Origin: Pseudomonadota bacterium | GTDB lineage: Bacteria; Pseudomonadota; Gammaproteobacteria; Burkholderiales; JABEVD01 | Length of the DNA: 36,980 bases | Assembly (NCBI GenBank): GCA_021848705.1 | Contig: JAJZTT010000009.1 | Span: forward strand, 1-36,980 | Reading direction: 5' to 3' | In this document: one piece after another, positions 24,665 to 33,777 of the stretch | Numbering within the stretch: position 1 is the first letter of the stretch | How the letters are laid out: each line of letters begins with the position of its first letter | Translations under genes and position numbers: made by a program | The notes under the pieces: generated by a model | Databases searched by the model: none | Told to the model about the DNA's origin: nothing | Seen by the model: the letters and a program-made list of their open reading frames with translations, nothing else

Positions 24665-26677
24665 ATGTGCGGAATTTCGGGATATATCGCATTTTCGCCG
24701 CAGCCCGCTTCGCTGATCCGGAAGATGACCGATATCATCGCCCATCGTGGCCCGGACGACGAAGGGTTCGTTCTTTTTTCTGATGCCGAAGCAATTTCTC
24801 TCGGAGGCAAGGACACGCCGGAATCCTCTTATTCGGCCGGGCTCCCCTTTTCGCCATCGGCAGGGATAGCTGAGCATGAAACGAGGGAATTTTCCCTGGC
24901 CCTCGGGCACAGACGCCTGTCCATCGTAGACGTATCCGCAGCAGGACACCAGCCGATGTGCACGCGAGATGGACGATTCTGGATTTCCTACAACGGGGAG
25001 ATTTACAACCATATCGAATTGCGAGCCGAACTGGAAGGGCTGGGTCATTCCTTTCGCTCCCATTCAGACACGGAAGTGATTCTCGCCGCCTACAGGGAAT
25101 GGGGGGAGAAGTGTCTTTCCAGGTTCAACGGCATGTTCGCCATCCTGATCCACGACCGGGAGAGGAAAACCCTTTTCGTCGCGCGCGACCGATTCGGAGT
25201 GAAGCCGCTGTATTATCGCATCACGGGGCAGGGGATTGCCTTCGCTTCCGAAATCAAGCAGTTCACATTGCTTCCGGACTGGAAGTCCGAGATCAACGGG
25301 CAGCGAGCTTACGATTTCCTGGTTTGGGGCGTGATCGATCACACCGACGAAACCCTTTTCTCGAACGTGTATCAGCTTCGCCCGGGACATTATGCGATGC
25401 TGGAGGCAAGTCGGCCTTTCTCCGTTCGGGACGGAAGGTTGACGACCACGCAATGGTACGAATTGCAACCGGTTTCTTTCCAGGGATCATTCGAGGATGC
25501 CGCTGCCGAATTCAGGCGATTGCTGGAAGAATCCGTCAGCCTGAGGCTGCGCGCGGACGTACCGGTTGGTTCATGCCTTTCCGGCGGACTGGACTCCTCT
25601 TCCATCGTCTGTTTGATGAACGAATCGCTGAGAAAACAGGACGCGCATGCGCTCCAAAAAACTTTCTCCGCCTGCTCCGAAGTGGGGCGTTTCGACGAGC
25701 GTTCCTGGATCGACGAGGTGGTCGGAAAAACAGGCGTCGATGCGCATTATGTATATCCTTCCCTTGACCGGTTGTTCGAGGAATCCCCGGAGATCACCTG
25801 GCATCAGGACGAACCTTTCGGATCAACCAGCATTTACGCGCAATGGAATGTTTTCAGGCTGGCTGCAGGAAACGGGGTCAAGGTGATGCTGGACGGGCAG
25901 GGAGCGGACGAACAGCTTGCCGGATATCATGGTTTCTTCTCGCCGAGACTCGCGTCCTTGCTGCGTTCCCTCAAGTGGATTGACCTCGTTCGTGAAGTCT
26001 CGGGCATGAGGCGGCTGCACGGTTATTCGCCGATGAAGGCTGCCCAGTACCTGGCAAACGGCGTTTTTCCACAGGCGCTAAGGGATCTGCTCAGGCGCAC
26101 CCAGGGGTTGACGCATCGCGCCCCGGACTGGCTGAATGCGGATGCGCTCAACTGCATCCCGGCCGACCCTTTTGCAGCACTGGACGGAAAAAAATCCTCG
26201 AGCATCCAGGGATTTTCGAAGGTGCAGTTGACCAGTTCCACATTGCAGATGCTGCTGCACTGGGAAGACCGGGATTCGATGGCCCATTCGATCGAAGCCA
26301 GAGTTCCCTTCCTGGATTACCGCCTGGTGGAATTCGTGCTCGGACTTCCGGACGATTTCAAGCTTGCGGAAGGACTGACCAAGCGCGTGCTGCGCGTCGG
26401 CATGAGCGGTATCCTGCCTGACAGAATTCGCGACCGTGTGGACAAGCTCGGCTTCGTGACTGCTGAAGAGGTATGGATGCGGGAGAAGGCAAGGGATGCT
26501 TTCCGAGCCCGACTCGATGCGGCAATCGATCTTTCGAACGGGATCCTGAAGCCTTCTTCGAGGAACCTGTTCGAGGAAATGGCCGAAGGCATCCGGCCTT
26601 TCAACTTCCAGGTATGGAGAATGATCAGCTTCGGCGAATGGCTGGACAGGTTCGGGATCGGAATCCGGTCCATATGA
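24665..26677 (+). CDS. asnB: Asparagine synthase-type amidotransferase (copy 2)
   Basis: At 670 residues this copy is longer than the first because of an insert in the glutaminase domain (about residues 35-75, between DDEGFVLF and LALGHRRLSIVD). It keeps the catalytic Cys2 (MCGISGYI), HRGPDDEG, YNGEIYN, the ATP loop CLSGGLDSSSIVCLM (about 302-316) and MLDGQGADEQLAGY, where copy 1 has GAGGDELFGGY. It therefore should bind glutamine and ATP, but the difference near the second ATP loop hints at a different substrate. Sugar uronamide formation is a good guess by location. It overlaps the next transferase by ATGA. Confidence 0.88.
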   Translation: MCGISGYIAFSPQPASLIRKMTDIIAHRGPDDEGFVLFSDAEAISLGGKDTPESSYSAGLPFSPSAGIAEHETREFSLALGHRRLSIVDVSAAGHQPMCTRDGRFWISYNGEIYNHIELRAELEGLGHSFRSHSDTEVILAAYREWGEKCLSRFNGMFAILIHDRERKTLFVARDRFGVKPLYYRITGQGIAFASEIKQFTLLPDWKSEINGQRAYDFLVWGVIDHTDETLFSNVYQLRPGHYAMLEASRPFSVRDGRLTTTQWYELQPVSFQGSFEDAAAEFRRLLEESVSLRLRADVPVGSCLSGGLDSSSIVCLMNESLRKQDAHALQKTFSACSEVGRFDERSWIDEVVGKTGVDAHYVYPSLDRLFEESPEITWHQDEPFGSTSIYAQWNVFRLAAGNGVKVMLDGQGADEQLAGYHGFFSPRLASLLRSLKWIDLVREVSGMRRLHGYSPMKAAQYLANGVFPQALRDLLRRTQGLTHRAPDWLNADALNCIPADPFAALDGKKSSSIQGFSKVQLTSSTLQMLLHWEDRDSMAHSIEARVPFLDYRLVEFVLGLPDDFKLAEGLTKRVLRVGMSGILPDRIRDRVDKLGFVTAEEVWMREKARDAFRARLDAAIDLSNGILKPSSRNLFEEMAEGIRPFNFQVWRMISFGEWLDRFGIGIRSI

Positions 26678-27897
26678 AATCCTCGCTGCAGGCCATGAAG
26701 GTGCTGTACCTCCACCCCGCTTCCGCCTTCGGCGGGGCATCCAAAAGCCTGGTCGAGCTTTACCGGGCTTTTCCGGAGAATTCCGTGAAAGCCACGGTGG
26801 TTTGTCCTTCCGGTCAGGCAGCGGAACAGTTCCGCATCGCCGGAATGGAGGTGGTCGAGTGTGCAGGGCTTGCGCAATGGGACAACACGCGCTTCGGCCA
26901 TTACCGGGGAAAGCGCTGGCTGGTGCTGATGAGGGAATGGCTGCTCTGGATTCCTACGGTCCTCACCCTGCTCAGGGTTGCCAGGAGTGGACAGTACGAC
27001 CTGATCCATGCCAACGAGATCACCCTGCTTCCCGCCGCGGTTCTGGCAAGAAAAATCATGCATCTTCCATTGGTGGTGCATGTCCGCTCGTTGCAGCGAA
27101 TGCCGGGGAGCGGAAGGATCACGGACTGGATCAACCGCATGCTTTCGACTGCACAGGTGGTCATCGCGATCGACCGGACCGTGGCGCGTACCCTGCCGGC
27201 AGAATTGAATGTGGAAGTGATACACAACGGCATCAAGGTTCCAGAAAATGTGGAACGCAACGCTGAAACGGACGGTGTTCTTCATGTTGCCATGGTGGGC
27301 GGGTTGCTGCGCATGAAAGGCGTGTACGAATTCGTCGAGGCGGCAAGGCTATGCCGCGACCGGGGACTTTCGGTCAGGTTTCTTTTGGCCGGAGAGAATC
27401 CCAGGAATCTCAAGGGGCTCATGAAATGGCTGGTCGAGTGGACGGATCTCGCCCACGATGTGCGCAGCGACCTGGAAGCCTATGTTGCCCGCAACGATCT
27501 GGGAGAATTCGTAGAGCTGCTGGGTTTCGTCCGCGAGGTGGGGGCGCTTTACAGAAAAATCGATCTGCTCTGCTTCCCGTCCCATCTGGATGCGGCGGGG
27601 CGCCCGGTGTTCGAAGCTGCATTTTACGGCGTACCTTCCCTGGTGGCCGCTGACACTCCAGAACCCGATACCATCGTTGACGGAGAGACCGGCCTCTGCA
27701 TTCCCCCGAGAAACCCGCAAGCCATCGCAGATGCGGTCGAACTGCTGGCAAACCGGCGGGATGAATTGAGGCGCATGGGGCAAAATGCGCGGAAGCTTGC
27801 GATGGAGCATTTCGACATCGAACGAAATGCGCAGAAGGTGCTCGATCTTTATCGGCATCAGGCCGGGTTGCAGGAACAGGATTCCGGAAATGGCTGA
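26674..27897 (+). CDS. GT4-family glycosyltransferase
   Basis: The 407-residue GT-B protein starts with VLYLHPASAFGGASKSLVEL (acceptor-side glycine loop) and contains VIHNGIKVPE and a donor half beginning VAMVGGLLRMKGVYEFVEAA. In the donor-binding stretch the usual E-x7-E motif reads D-x7-E (DAAGRPVFE), followed by AAFYGVPSLVA and TIVDGETGLCIPP, all typical of GT4. Retaining transfer from a nucleotide sugar to a lipid-linked acceptor is expected at the cytoplasmic face of the inner membrane. The ATG overlaps the asnB stop; the much longer upstream frame lies within asnB. Confidence 0.85.
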   Translation: MKSSLQAMKVLYLHPASAFGGASKSLVELYRAFPENSVKATVVCPSGQAAEQFRIAGMEVVECAGLAQWDNTRFGHYRGKRWLVLMREWLLWIPTVLTLLRVARSGQYDLIHANEITLLPAAVLARKIMHLPLVVHVRSLQRMPGSGRITDWINRMLSTAQVVIAIDRTVARTLPAELNVEVIHNGIKVPENVERNAETDGVLHVAMVGGLLRMKGVYEFVEAARLCRDRGLSVRFLLAGENPRNLKGLMKWLVEWTDLAHDVRSDLEAYVARNDLGEFVELLGFVREVGALYRKIDLLCFPSHLDAAGRPVFEAAFYGVPSLVAADTPEPDTIVDGETGLCIPPRNPQAIADAVELLANRRDELRRMGQNARKLAMEHFDIERNAQKVLDLYRHQAGLQEQDSGNG

Positions 27898-30232
27898 AAT
27901 GAGCCTGATCTTTCCCATGGCGTTCATGGCCAACAATTTCGCCATGACCATTCTGCTGATCCTGCTCGGACTTGCAGACAAGTCCGGCACGGCAGCGGAG
28001 ATCGGGATCGTCCAGGGAGTCACGCTCGCCCTTTTCTATGCATTTTCAGCCAATGCCAGGAGCCTGATCCTGAATCCCTCGTCAGGGATTTCTTCTCGTT
28101 CTGTCCTGGCCGCTCGCCTGATGCTGATGGTTCCCCTTTCATTGACCGCCTATGCGGTCAGCATCGTTTCCGTCGGGATCGATCCGGTCCTGGCCGTCGT
28201 GCTGATCCTGAGGCGTTGCGTGGAATGGATCGGAGAGGTGCATCTGAGCGAGATGGAACTGCTGGACGACAGAAAATTCGCCAGAATCTTCCTGATGATG
28301 CAGGCGATCCCGTTTGTGCTGATACTGGGGTGGATGGTCTTCGGGCTATCGCACCTCACGATGATCCTGACGCTGTGGGCGCTTTTGCCGCTTTCATTGA
28401 GTGTCGGCTACCTGAAAGTGAATGCTCCTGCATTTCACGGCACGCTGGTGAAAGTGGGCGGCGCTATCCTGCCCAATCTCGGATCGACAGCCATCATCGG
28501 GATCACGGTCTACCTCTTTCGCCTGCTCATTCTGCTTCATGCAGGAAGGCAGATTGCCGGTGACCTGTTTGCCAGTTTTGCGATCGGCGGGTTGACCGGA
28601 GGGGTATTTGCCAATGCGCTCGGCCCCAGCATCGTGCTCCACGAGCAGCGCAGCGGCAGGAAGCAGTATCCCTTGATGTTGAAGGCTGCGCTTTTTCTCA
28701 GCCTGGCCTGCGGGGTGTTCGTTTTTCTCATCGCAAGAATGGAACCTTCCCTGCTGGTCTGGACACGGAAATCGACCGGATTCTGGGAGGCGGTCGGATT
28801 GTCTCTGATCGGCGGGGTTATCATGGCCCAGGCGCAAAGGATCCGCTTCCGGCTTTTGCAGCACGACGAGGAATTCGGAGTGTTCGGTCCGGATGTCATG
28901 ATGAACGTCATGATCGTTGCGGCCGTGCCCTTCACCTATTACCTGCTGGGAACCGAAGCAATGGGTGGGCTTTACCTGCTGAGCGCTATACTGGCATTGC
29001 TGCTATATTCGAGTGCGAAAAAATGGATGTCGGTCCAGCGCAACATGACCTGGATCATGGCGGGGCTTGCCGCCCTTCTGCTGATGCCGATCTTCGTTCA
29101 AACCGGCAATGGCCTGTTCCTGGACCATACACTGCATTACGATACCGGCGGGAAACTGACGAACTTGCCGCTTCCCTTGTCCGTGGTGGCTTGTTTCGCC
29201 GGAATCATTCTGCTCGGCGAATACGAAGGCGCTTTCCTGTCCTTTTCGTTCATCTTCCTGACGTGTTTGCTCATGGCGTTTGGTGCGATGCTTTCCTCGA
29301 AAGTCGGACCGTTGCAGGAATCCGCCAAGCTGATGCAGATGATCCAGTTCATCCTGCCCATGTTCGCGCTGGTGTTGGGACAATTCTTCGTAGCGCAAAA
29401 TGGAAAGAGTCGCTTCGAAAGGGCTTTTCTTTACCTCCTGGCATTCATCGTGCCGTTGCATCTGCTGGCATCATGGTGGCAGGGTTCGTTGATCCTGTTG
29501 CCATTCGTCGGCCTGTTCAGCATTTATCAGTATATGGAGTATGTCCCGGGCATCCTGATCTGCGCCTACCTGGTTTCCCTGTATTCCCTATGGGATGCTG
29601 CGATCGAACGTAGGATCCTCCTGATCCTGGCGCCGCTGATGGCGGTCTATGCCGCAGCCTCGATGTCTGCGACGGCAATGACGTTGTTGTTGGCCGGATT
29701 CGTTGGATTGGGATATATTCGCTGGCGGCTCCATGCAGAGAAAATCATTCCGGCGGTTCTTCTGGTCGTGACGGCATTGGCAGGGGGCTACCTGCATTTC
29801 GAGAAAATACATGCAGCAACCGTTGGTTACACCGAAAAGGAAATGGCCCTGCCTGTTCCGGCCGGGGGAAGGACGGGCGTGATTTCCGCAACGGACATAT
29901 TTCTGGTGGGGCACGAAGGAATTTCAGAATTGAGGCATTCCGGCGACCGGAGCTATTACCGGGATCTGTTCTACAATTTCGGGCTGCTTGCATCCCTGCC
30001 TGTCGCAGGGCTTCTGGGCTATACCCTTTTCCTGGCTTACAGGCACAGGGCGGCCATATTTTCTTCAACTGCCCTGGCCGGGCTTTGTCTGGTGACGCTA
30101 TTCGAGCTTTTCGTCGACAATTCCATGAAAGCAGGGATGAGGCAGCCCTATCCGGGAATCTTCACCTTCTTTTTATGGGGAATGCTTTTGAGCCAGTTGC
30201 TTGGATTGAAAAAGGCCGGAGAGGCGCAATGA
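27890..30232 (+). CDS. Large polytopic membrane protein, flippase-like and polymerase/ligase-like halves fused
   Basis: This 780-residue protein is nearly twice the length of a usual Wzx or Wzy and is almost wholly hydrophobic, with about 20 or more likely membrane segments. The first ~375 residues look like a Wzx/PST half (for example VLILRRCVEWIGEVHLSEME near 104-123). The second part, from about 383, has the layout of an O-antigen polymerase/ligase: regular helices, a long periplasmic-type loop around 670-720 with HEGISELRHSGDRSYYRDLF, then NFGLLASLPVAGLLGYTLF and FVDNSMKAGMRQPYPGIFTF. This reading is by pattern only. There is no frameshift and the sequence is continuous. It overlaps its neighbours at both ends. 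Confidence 0.72.
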   Translation: MAEMSLIFPMAFMANNFAMTILLILLGLADKSGTAAEIGIVQGVTLALFYAFSANARSLILNPSSGISSRSVLAARLMLMVPLSLTAYAVSIVSVGIDPVLAVVLILRRCVEWIGEVHLSEMELLDDRKFARIFLMMQAIPFVLILGWMVFGLSHLTMILTLWALLPLSLSVGYLKVNAPAFHGTLVKVGGAILPNLGSTAIIGITVYLFRLLILLHAGRQIAGDLFASFAIGGLTGGVFANALGPSIVLHEQRSGRKQYPLMLKAALFLSLACGVFVFLIARMEPSLLVWTRKSTGFWEAVGLSLIGGVIMAQAQRIRFRLLQHDEEFGVFGPDVMMNVMIVAAVPFTYYLLGTEAMGGLYLLSAILALLLYSSAKKWMSVQRNMTWIMAGLAALLLMPIFVQTGNGLFLDHTLHYDTGGKLTNLPLPLSVVACFAGIILLGEYEGAFLSFSFIFLTCLLMAFGAMLSSKVGPLQESAKLMQMIQFILPMFALVLGQFFVAQNGKSRFERAFLYLLAFIVPLHLLASWWQGSLILLPFVGLFSIYQYMEYVPGILICAYLVSLYSLWDAAIERRILLILAPLMAVYAAASMSATAMTLLLAGFVGLGYIRWRLHAEKIIPAVLLVVTALAGGYLHFEKIHAATVGYTEKEMALPVPAGGRTGVISATDIFLVGHEGISELRHSGDRSYYRDLFYNFGLLASLPVAGLLGYTLFLAYRHRAAIFSSTALAGLCLVTLFELFVDNSMKAGMRQPYPGIFTFFLWGMLLSQLLGLKKAGEAQ

Positions 30233-31683
30233 ATTGCGAATTCTGCAGGAAGAACGTCATGATCCGGACGGGGTTGTTTCTGTTCCTTGCGATGGAAGCC
30301 GTTCTGTCGATATGGACCTGCAGGGAATATGCAGGCCACGTTTACATCTATCTGATGTTCACTCTGGTTGCCAACCTCCTGCTGTTTTCCGGGTTCAGGA
30401 AAAAGGCGATTTTCTTCGATGCCTTCATCGGAGCGTTTTTCTGGCTCGGATTCTGGCTGAAGCTGAGCGTCCGCGTTTCATTTTCCGGGGGGATGTTTTT
30501 CGAGGCGGTCGGGCAGTTCGACGGTTCCGGGGCTGCATTCGATCGCGCCCTGCTGGTGGCTACCTGCGGAATGTCAGGGTTTCTCCTGGCGAGCCTCCTG
30601 AGGGAATGGTTTTTCAACTATCCGGAAAGGATCGAAGAGACTTCCCTGGAGGGATTGTCCGGATTCTACCGGGATCATCGAAAGTGGGTGCTTCCGGCAT
30701 TTTTCATCCTGTTCATGCTGGTTGCCGCCAGCAATGTCCATCTGGGCATCTACCAAAGGGGAGGAGTCACGAAAACTTTCCTTCCATTCGGACTCAACGG
30801 GGTCTTCAAATGGCTGCTGCTTTTCGGCCTCGCGTCGATTTCTGCTTTGATCCTGAGATTCGAGCAGGAAGCTGGAAAGGAGACCTCTTATCCGGTGGTG
30901 ATCCTGTGTCTGCTGGAAGGATTCTCATCGAATGTTTCCATGCTGAGCCGGGGGATGATTCTGAATTCCGGTGCCCTGATTTACGGTCTCTTGAGAGGGC
31001 GGAGTCATTACTCGACCGGTGATGGAATCCGTTTTTTTGCGAAAACCACCCTGCTTCTGGGGTTTTTGTTCGCCATTTCCGTTTTCGGCGTCAACTACCT
31101 GAGAAGCTATGTCTATCTTGCGGATGTCCATCCGGTCAGTCAGGGAAGCGCAAAGGCGACGGGCAGGCATCTCGAGGAGGCGAAGGACATGACCACCCCG
31201 CTGTTCGTCGACCGCTGGGTTGGAATGGAAGGCGTGATGGCTGTTTCCAGCTATTCGGGACTCGGCATGGATCTCTGGAAGAAGGCATGGAAGGAATCCT
31301 ACAACGAAAACCAAACCAGCTTCTACGACAGGACCTTGATCCGCTCGCCCTACCTCGATACCGACAAGTCTTTGCATCATTACATCTCCCTTCCCGGGAT
31401 CGTCGCTTTCTTCTTTTATCCCGGTTCCTTCGTGCTGCTGTTTTTCTCGACTTTCGCCTTGGGCATGCTGGCAGCCTTGTTGGAAGTGATGACTTACCTA
31501 TTGGGCGGAAGAAATATTGTGCTGTGCTCGCTGCTTGCAGAAGTGGTCGCCTTCCGGTATGCGAGCTTCGGATATGTTCCTGCGCAGTCCTACCTGTTGT
31601 TCGGAACCATCGTTCTGAACCTGGTCCTGATTCATCTGGCGAACAGGATTTTGACCGGAAGGACGCCGGGATTTGGCAGATGA
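30229..31683 (+). CDS. Polytopic membrane protein, candidate Wzy polymerase
   Basis: The 484-residue product has about ten hydrophobic segments and a large soluble loop (about 345-400: GSAKATGRHLEEAKDMTT through SYNENQTSFYDRTL) between late helices, the general layout of O-antigen repeat-unit polymerases. The loop is rich in Arg, Tyr and Asn as in Wzy periplasmic loops. Wzy sequences diverge so far that family membership can only be inferred. It overlaps the preceding fused protein by ATGA. A Cys pair CEFC at residues 3-6 is unusual for the family. Alternative readings are an O-antigen ligase or an unassigned envelope protein. Confidence 0.62.
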   Translation: MNCEFCRKNVMIRTGLFLFLAMEAVLSIWTCREYAGHVYIYLMFTLVANLLLFSGFRKKAIFFDAFIGAFFWLGFWLKLSVRVSFSGGMFFEAVGQFDGSGAAFDRALLVATCGMSGFLLASLLREWFFNYPERIEETSLEGLSGFYRDHRKWVLPAFFILFMLVAASNVHLGIYQRGGVTKTFLPFGLNGVFKWLLLFGLASISALILRFEQEAGKETSYPVVILCLLEGFSSNVSMLSRGMILNSGALIYGLLRGRSHYSTGDGIRFFAKTTLLLGFLFAISVFGVNYLRSYVYLADVHPVSQGSAKATGRHLEEAKDMTTPLFVDRWVGMEGVMAVSSYSGLGMDLWKKAWKESYNENQTSFYDRTLIRSPYLDTDKSLHHYISLPGIVAFFFYPGSFVLLFFSTFALGMLAALLEVMTYLLGGRNIVLCSLLAEVVAFRYASFGYVPAQSYLLFGTIVLNLVLIHLANRILTGRTPGFGR

Positions 31684-31696
31684 GGAGGGCGCAAGC

Positions 31697-32914
31697 ATGA
31701 GGATTCTGGTCGTCACCCAGTATTTCTGGCCGGAAAATTTCAGGATCAACGATCTCGTGCTGGGATTGCAGCAGCGCGGTCATCGTGTGACGGTGCTCAC
31801 GGGAATCCCCAACTATCCGGGTGGTCGCTTTTTCCCGGGATATGGATTTTTCGCGAAAAGGAAGGAAGATTACCAAGGGGTGAAGGTGCTGAGGGTGCCC
31901 ATGCTGGCCCGCGGAAAGAAGGGGGCCGCCCGCCTTTTCCTGAATTATTTGAGCTTCGCCTTTTCGGCCAGCCTGTTCGCGCCTTTTCTTTGCCGCGACG
32001 AGTACGATGCGATTTTCGTGTACGAGCCTTCCCCCATCACGGTGGGACTCCCGGCGCTGGCATTGAAGAGACTGAAGAAGCTTCCACTCCTGTTCTGGGT
32101 GCAGGATCTTTGGCCGGAAAGCCTTTCCGCAACCGGCGCGGTGAAATCGGCCCGGATCCTGGAAATGGTTGAGAAGCTGGTGCGTCATATTTATCGCCGA
32201 TGCGATTTGATCCTGGTGCAGTCCGAGGCTTTCATTCCTTCGATAGAAAAATTGGGGGTCGGGCGGGATCGAATTGTATACTTCCCCAACAGTGCGGAGG
32301 ATGTCTACCAGTCCGGCGGACTTCCGGAAGATTCCGTCGTGATCCCCGAAGGTTTCAGGGTCATGTTCGCCGGCAACATCGGCGTGGCGCAGGATTTCGG
32401 AACGATTCTGGATGCCGCCGAGAGGCTGAAACCGTATCCGGATATCAAATGGCTGATTCTCGGCGACGGAAGGATGTCTCATTGGGTGAAGGAACAAATC
32501 GGGGCGCGCGGCCTGGAAGATTCGGTCCACCTGCTGGGAAGGCACGATGTCGGGAAAATGCCCTGGTTCTTTTCCAGGGCCGATGTCATGCTGGTCACCC
32601 TGAAAAAGGAGCCGATCTTTGCCCTGACGATACCGTCCAAAGTGCAATCCTACCTTGCCTGCGGCAAACCCATCGTGGCTGCCCTCGACGGGGAGGGTGG
32701 CAGGGTGATCGAAGAGGCGGATGCGGGCGTGGTAGTCGCTTCAGAGGATGCAAAGGGGCTCGCCGATGCGGTGCTTCGCATGTACAGGATGCCTTGCGGC
32801 GAGCGGGAGGCGATGGGAATGAACGGACTTCGATATTTTCAGGCCAATTTCGAAAGGACCATGCTCCTCGACCGACTGGAAGCATGGTTTCATGAAAAGA
32901 GGGAACTAATATGA
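31697..32914 (+). CDS. WbuB-like GT4 glycosyltransferase
   Basis: The 405-residue transferase opens MRILVVTQYFWPENFRIND and then TGIPNYPGG, typical of the WbuB/WcaI-type group that adds amino-6-deoxy sugars in O-antigens. Later motifs include LFWVQDLWPESLSATGA, FPNSAEDVY, MFAGNIGVAQDFGTILDAA and PSKVQSYLACGKPIVAA in the donor domain. WbuB in E. coli O26 adds L-FucNAc; here the neighbouring genes make an L-configured 2-acetamido-6-deoxy sugar, so transferring that sugar is a reasonable inference. A GAGGAGGG ribosome-binding site precedes the ATG, one of the few clear ones in the operon. It overlaps the reductase gene by ATGA. Confidence 0.88.
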   Translation: MRILVVTQYFWPENFRINDLVLGLQQRGHRVTVLTGIPNYPGGRFFPGYGFFAKRKEDYQGVKVLRVPMLARGKKGAARLFLNYLSFAFSASLFAPFLCRDEYDAIFVYEPSPITVGLPALALKRLKKLPLLFWVQDLWPESLSATGAVKSARILEMVEKLVRHIYRRCDLILVQSEAFIPSIEKLGVGRDRIVYFPNSAEDVYQSGGLPEDSVVIPEGFRVMFAGNIGVAQDFGTILDAAERLKPYPDIKWLILGDGRMSHWVKEQIGARGLEDSVHLLGRHDVGKMPWFFSRADVMLVTLKKEPIFALTIPSKVQSYLACGKPIVAALDGEGGRVIEEADAGVVVASEDAKGLADAVLRMYRMPCGEREAMGMNGLRYFQANFERTMLLDRLEAWFHEKRELI

Positions 32915-33777
32915 AAGTGCTGGTTCTGGGGGCGAGCGGAATGCTCGGCAATGCGGTGACCCGCGTTCTCAGCGAAAACAGGGATTGGGAAGTGTTCGGC
33001 ACGCTTCGCTCCTGGGGCGTGGAGAGATTCTTCCCAAGGGAGATAGCGAAGTCGCTGGTCATCGGTGTCGATGTGGATAATCCTGACACGGTGGTCAGGG
33101 CTTTCGACCAGATCCGCCCCGACGTGGTGGTCAACTGCATCGGGCTGGTCAAGCAACTGGCCGATGCAAACGATCCCCTGCTCGCAATCCCGATCAATGC
33201 GCTCCTTCCTCACAGGCTGGCGAGGATTTGCGAACTGTCCGGGGCGAGGCTGATCCACATGAGCACGGACTGCGTTTTCTCGGGCGTAAAGGGTGGGTAT
33301 CGGGAATCCGACCTCGCCGATGCACGTGACCTCTATGGCCTTTCGAAATATCTGGGCGAAGTGCATTATCCACATGCGATCACCTTGCGTACCTCGATCA
33401 TCGGTCACGAATTGTTGAGTGCACACAGCCTGGTCGACTGGTTCCTGTCGCAACAGGGAAAATGCAACGGCTATACCCGGGCGATCTTTTCCGGATTGCC
33501 CACCGTGACGCTGGCAGAAATCATTCGCGATGTCGTGATTCCCAGGCCGGATTTGCAGGGGGTGTATCATGTGGCCGCGAATCCGATTGCCAAATATGAT
33601 CTGCTGAAGCTGATCGCAAAAGTTTATGGAAAAGAGATCGAAATTTTTCCCGACGAACGCCTGGTGATCGATCGTTCCCTGAATGCGGAAAGATTCAGGG
33701 AGGCGACCGGATATGTCGCCCCGGAATGGCCGGAACTGGTTGCGGCCATGCACGAATTCTGGAACCGGAGCAAATGA
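32911..33777 (+). CDS. RmlD-like NDP-sugar reductase (SDR), probable L-QuiNAc/L-RhaNAc pathway
   Basis: The 288-residue protein has VLVLGASGMLGNAV (NAD-binding), STDCVFSGVKGGYRESD and the YxxxK motif YGLSKYLGE, all as in RmlD (dTDP-4-dehydrorhamnose reductase). It lacks the C-terminal cupin domain that WbjC/FnlB/CapF proteins have, and is about 80 residues shorter. In the UDP-L-QuiNAc route (WbvB/WbvR/WbvD type) the reductase is an RmlD homologue, while the L-FucNAc route uses a cupin-fused reductase. With the next two genes it forms the standard three-gene set. Only the UDP-linked keto sugar is inferred as substrate. Confidence 0.85.
   Translation: MKVLVLGASGMLGNAVTRVLSENRDWEVFGTLRSWGVERFFPREIAKSLVIGVDVDNPDTVVRAFDQIRPDVVVNCIGLVKQLADANDPLLAIPINALLPHRLARICELSGARLIHMSTDCVFSGVKGGYRESDLADARDLYGLSKYLGEVHYPHAITLRTSIIGHELLSAHSLVDWFLSQQGKCNGYTRAIFSGLPTVTLAEIIRDVVIPRPDLQGVYHVAANPIAKYDLLKLIAKVYGKEIEIFPDERLVIDRSLNAERFREATGYVAPEWPELVAAMHEFWNRSK

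Noticed and set aside
31136-32647. 503-codon minus-strand frame
   Set aside because: Antisense to the membrane protein and the WbuB-like transferase; no recognisable motif.
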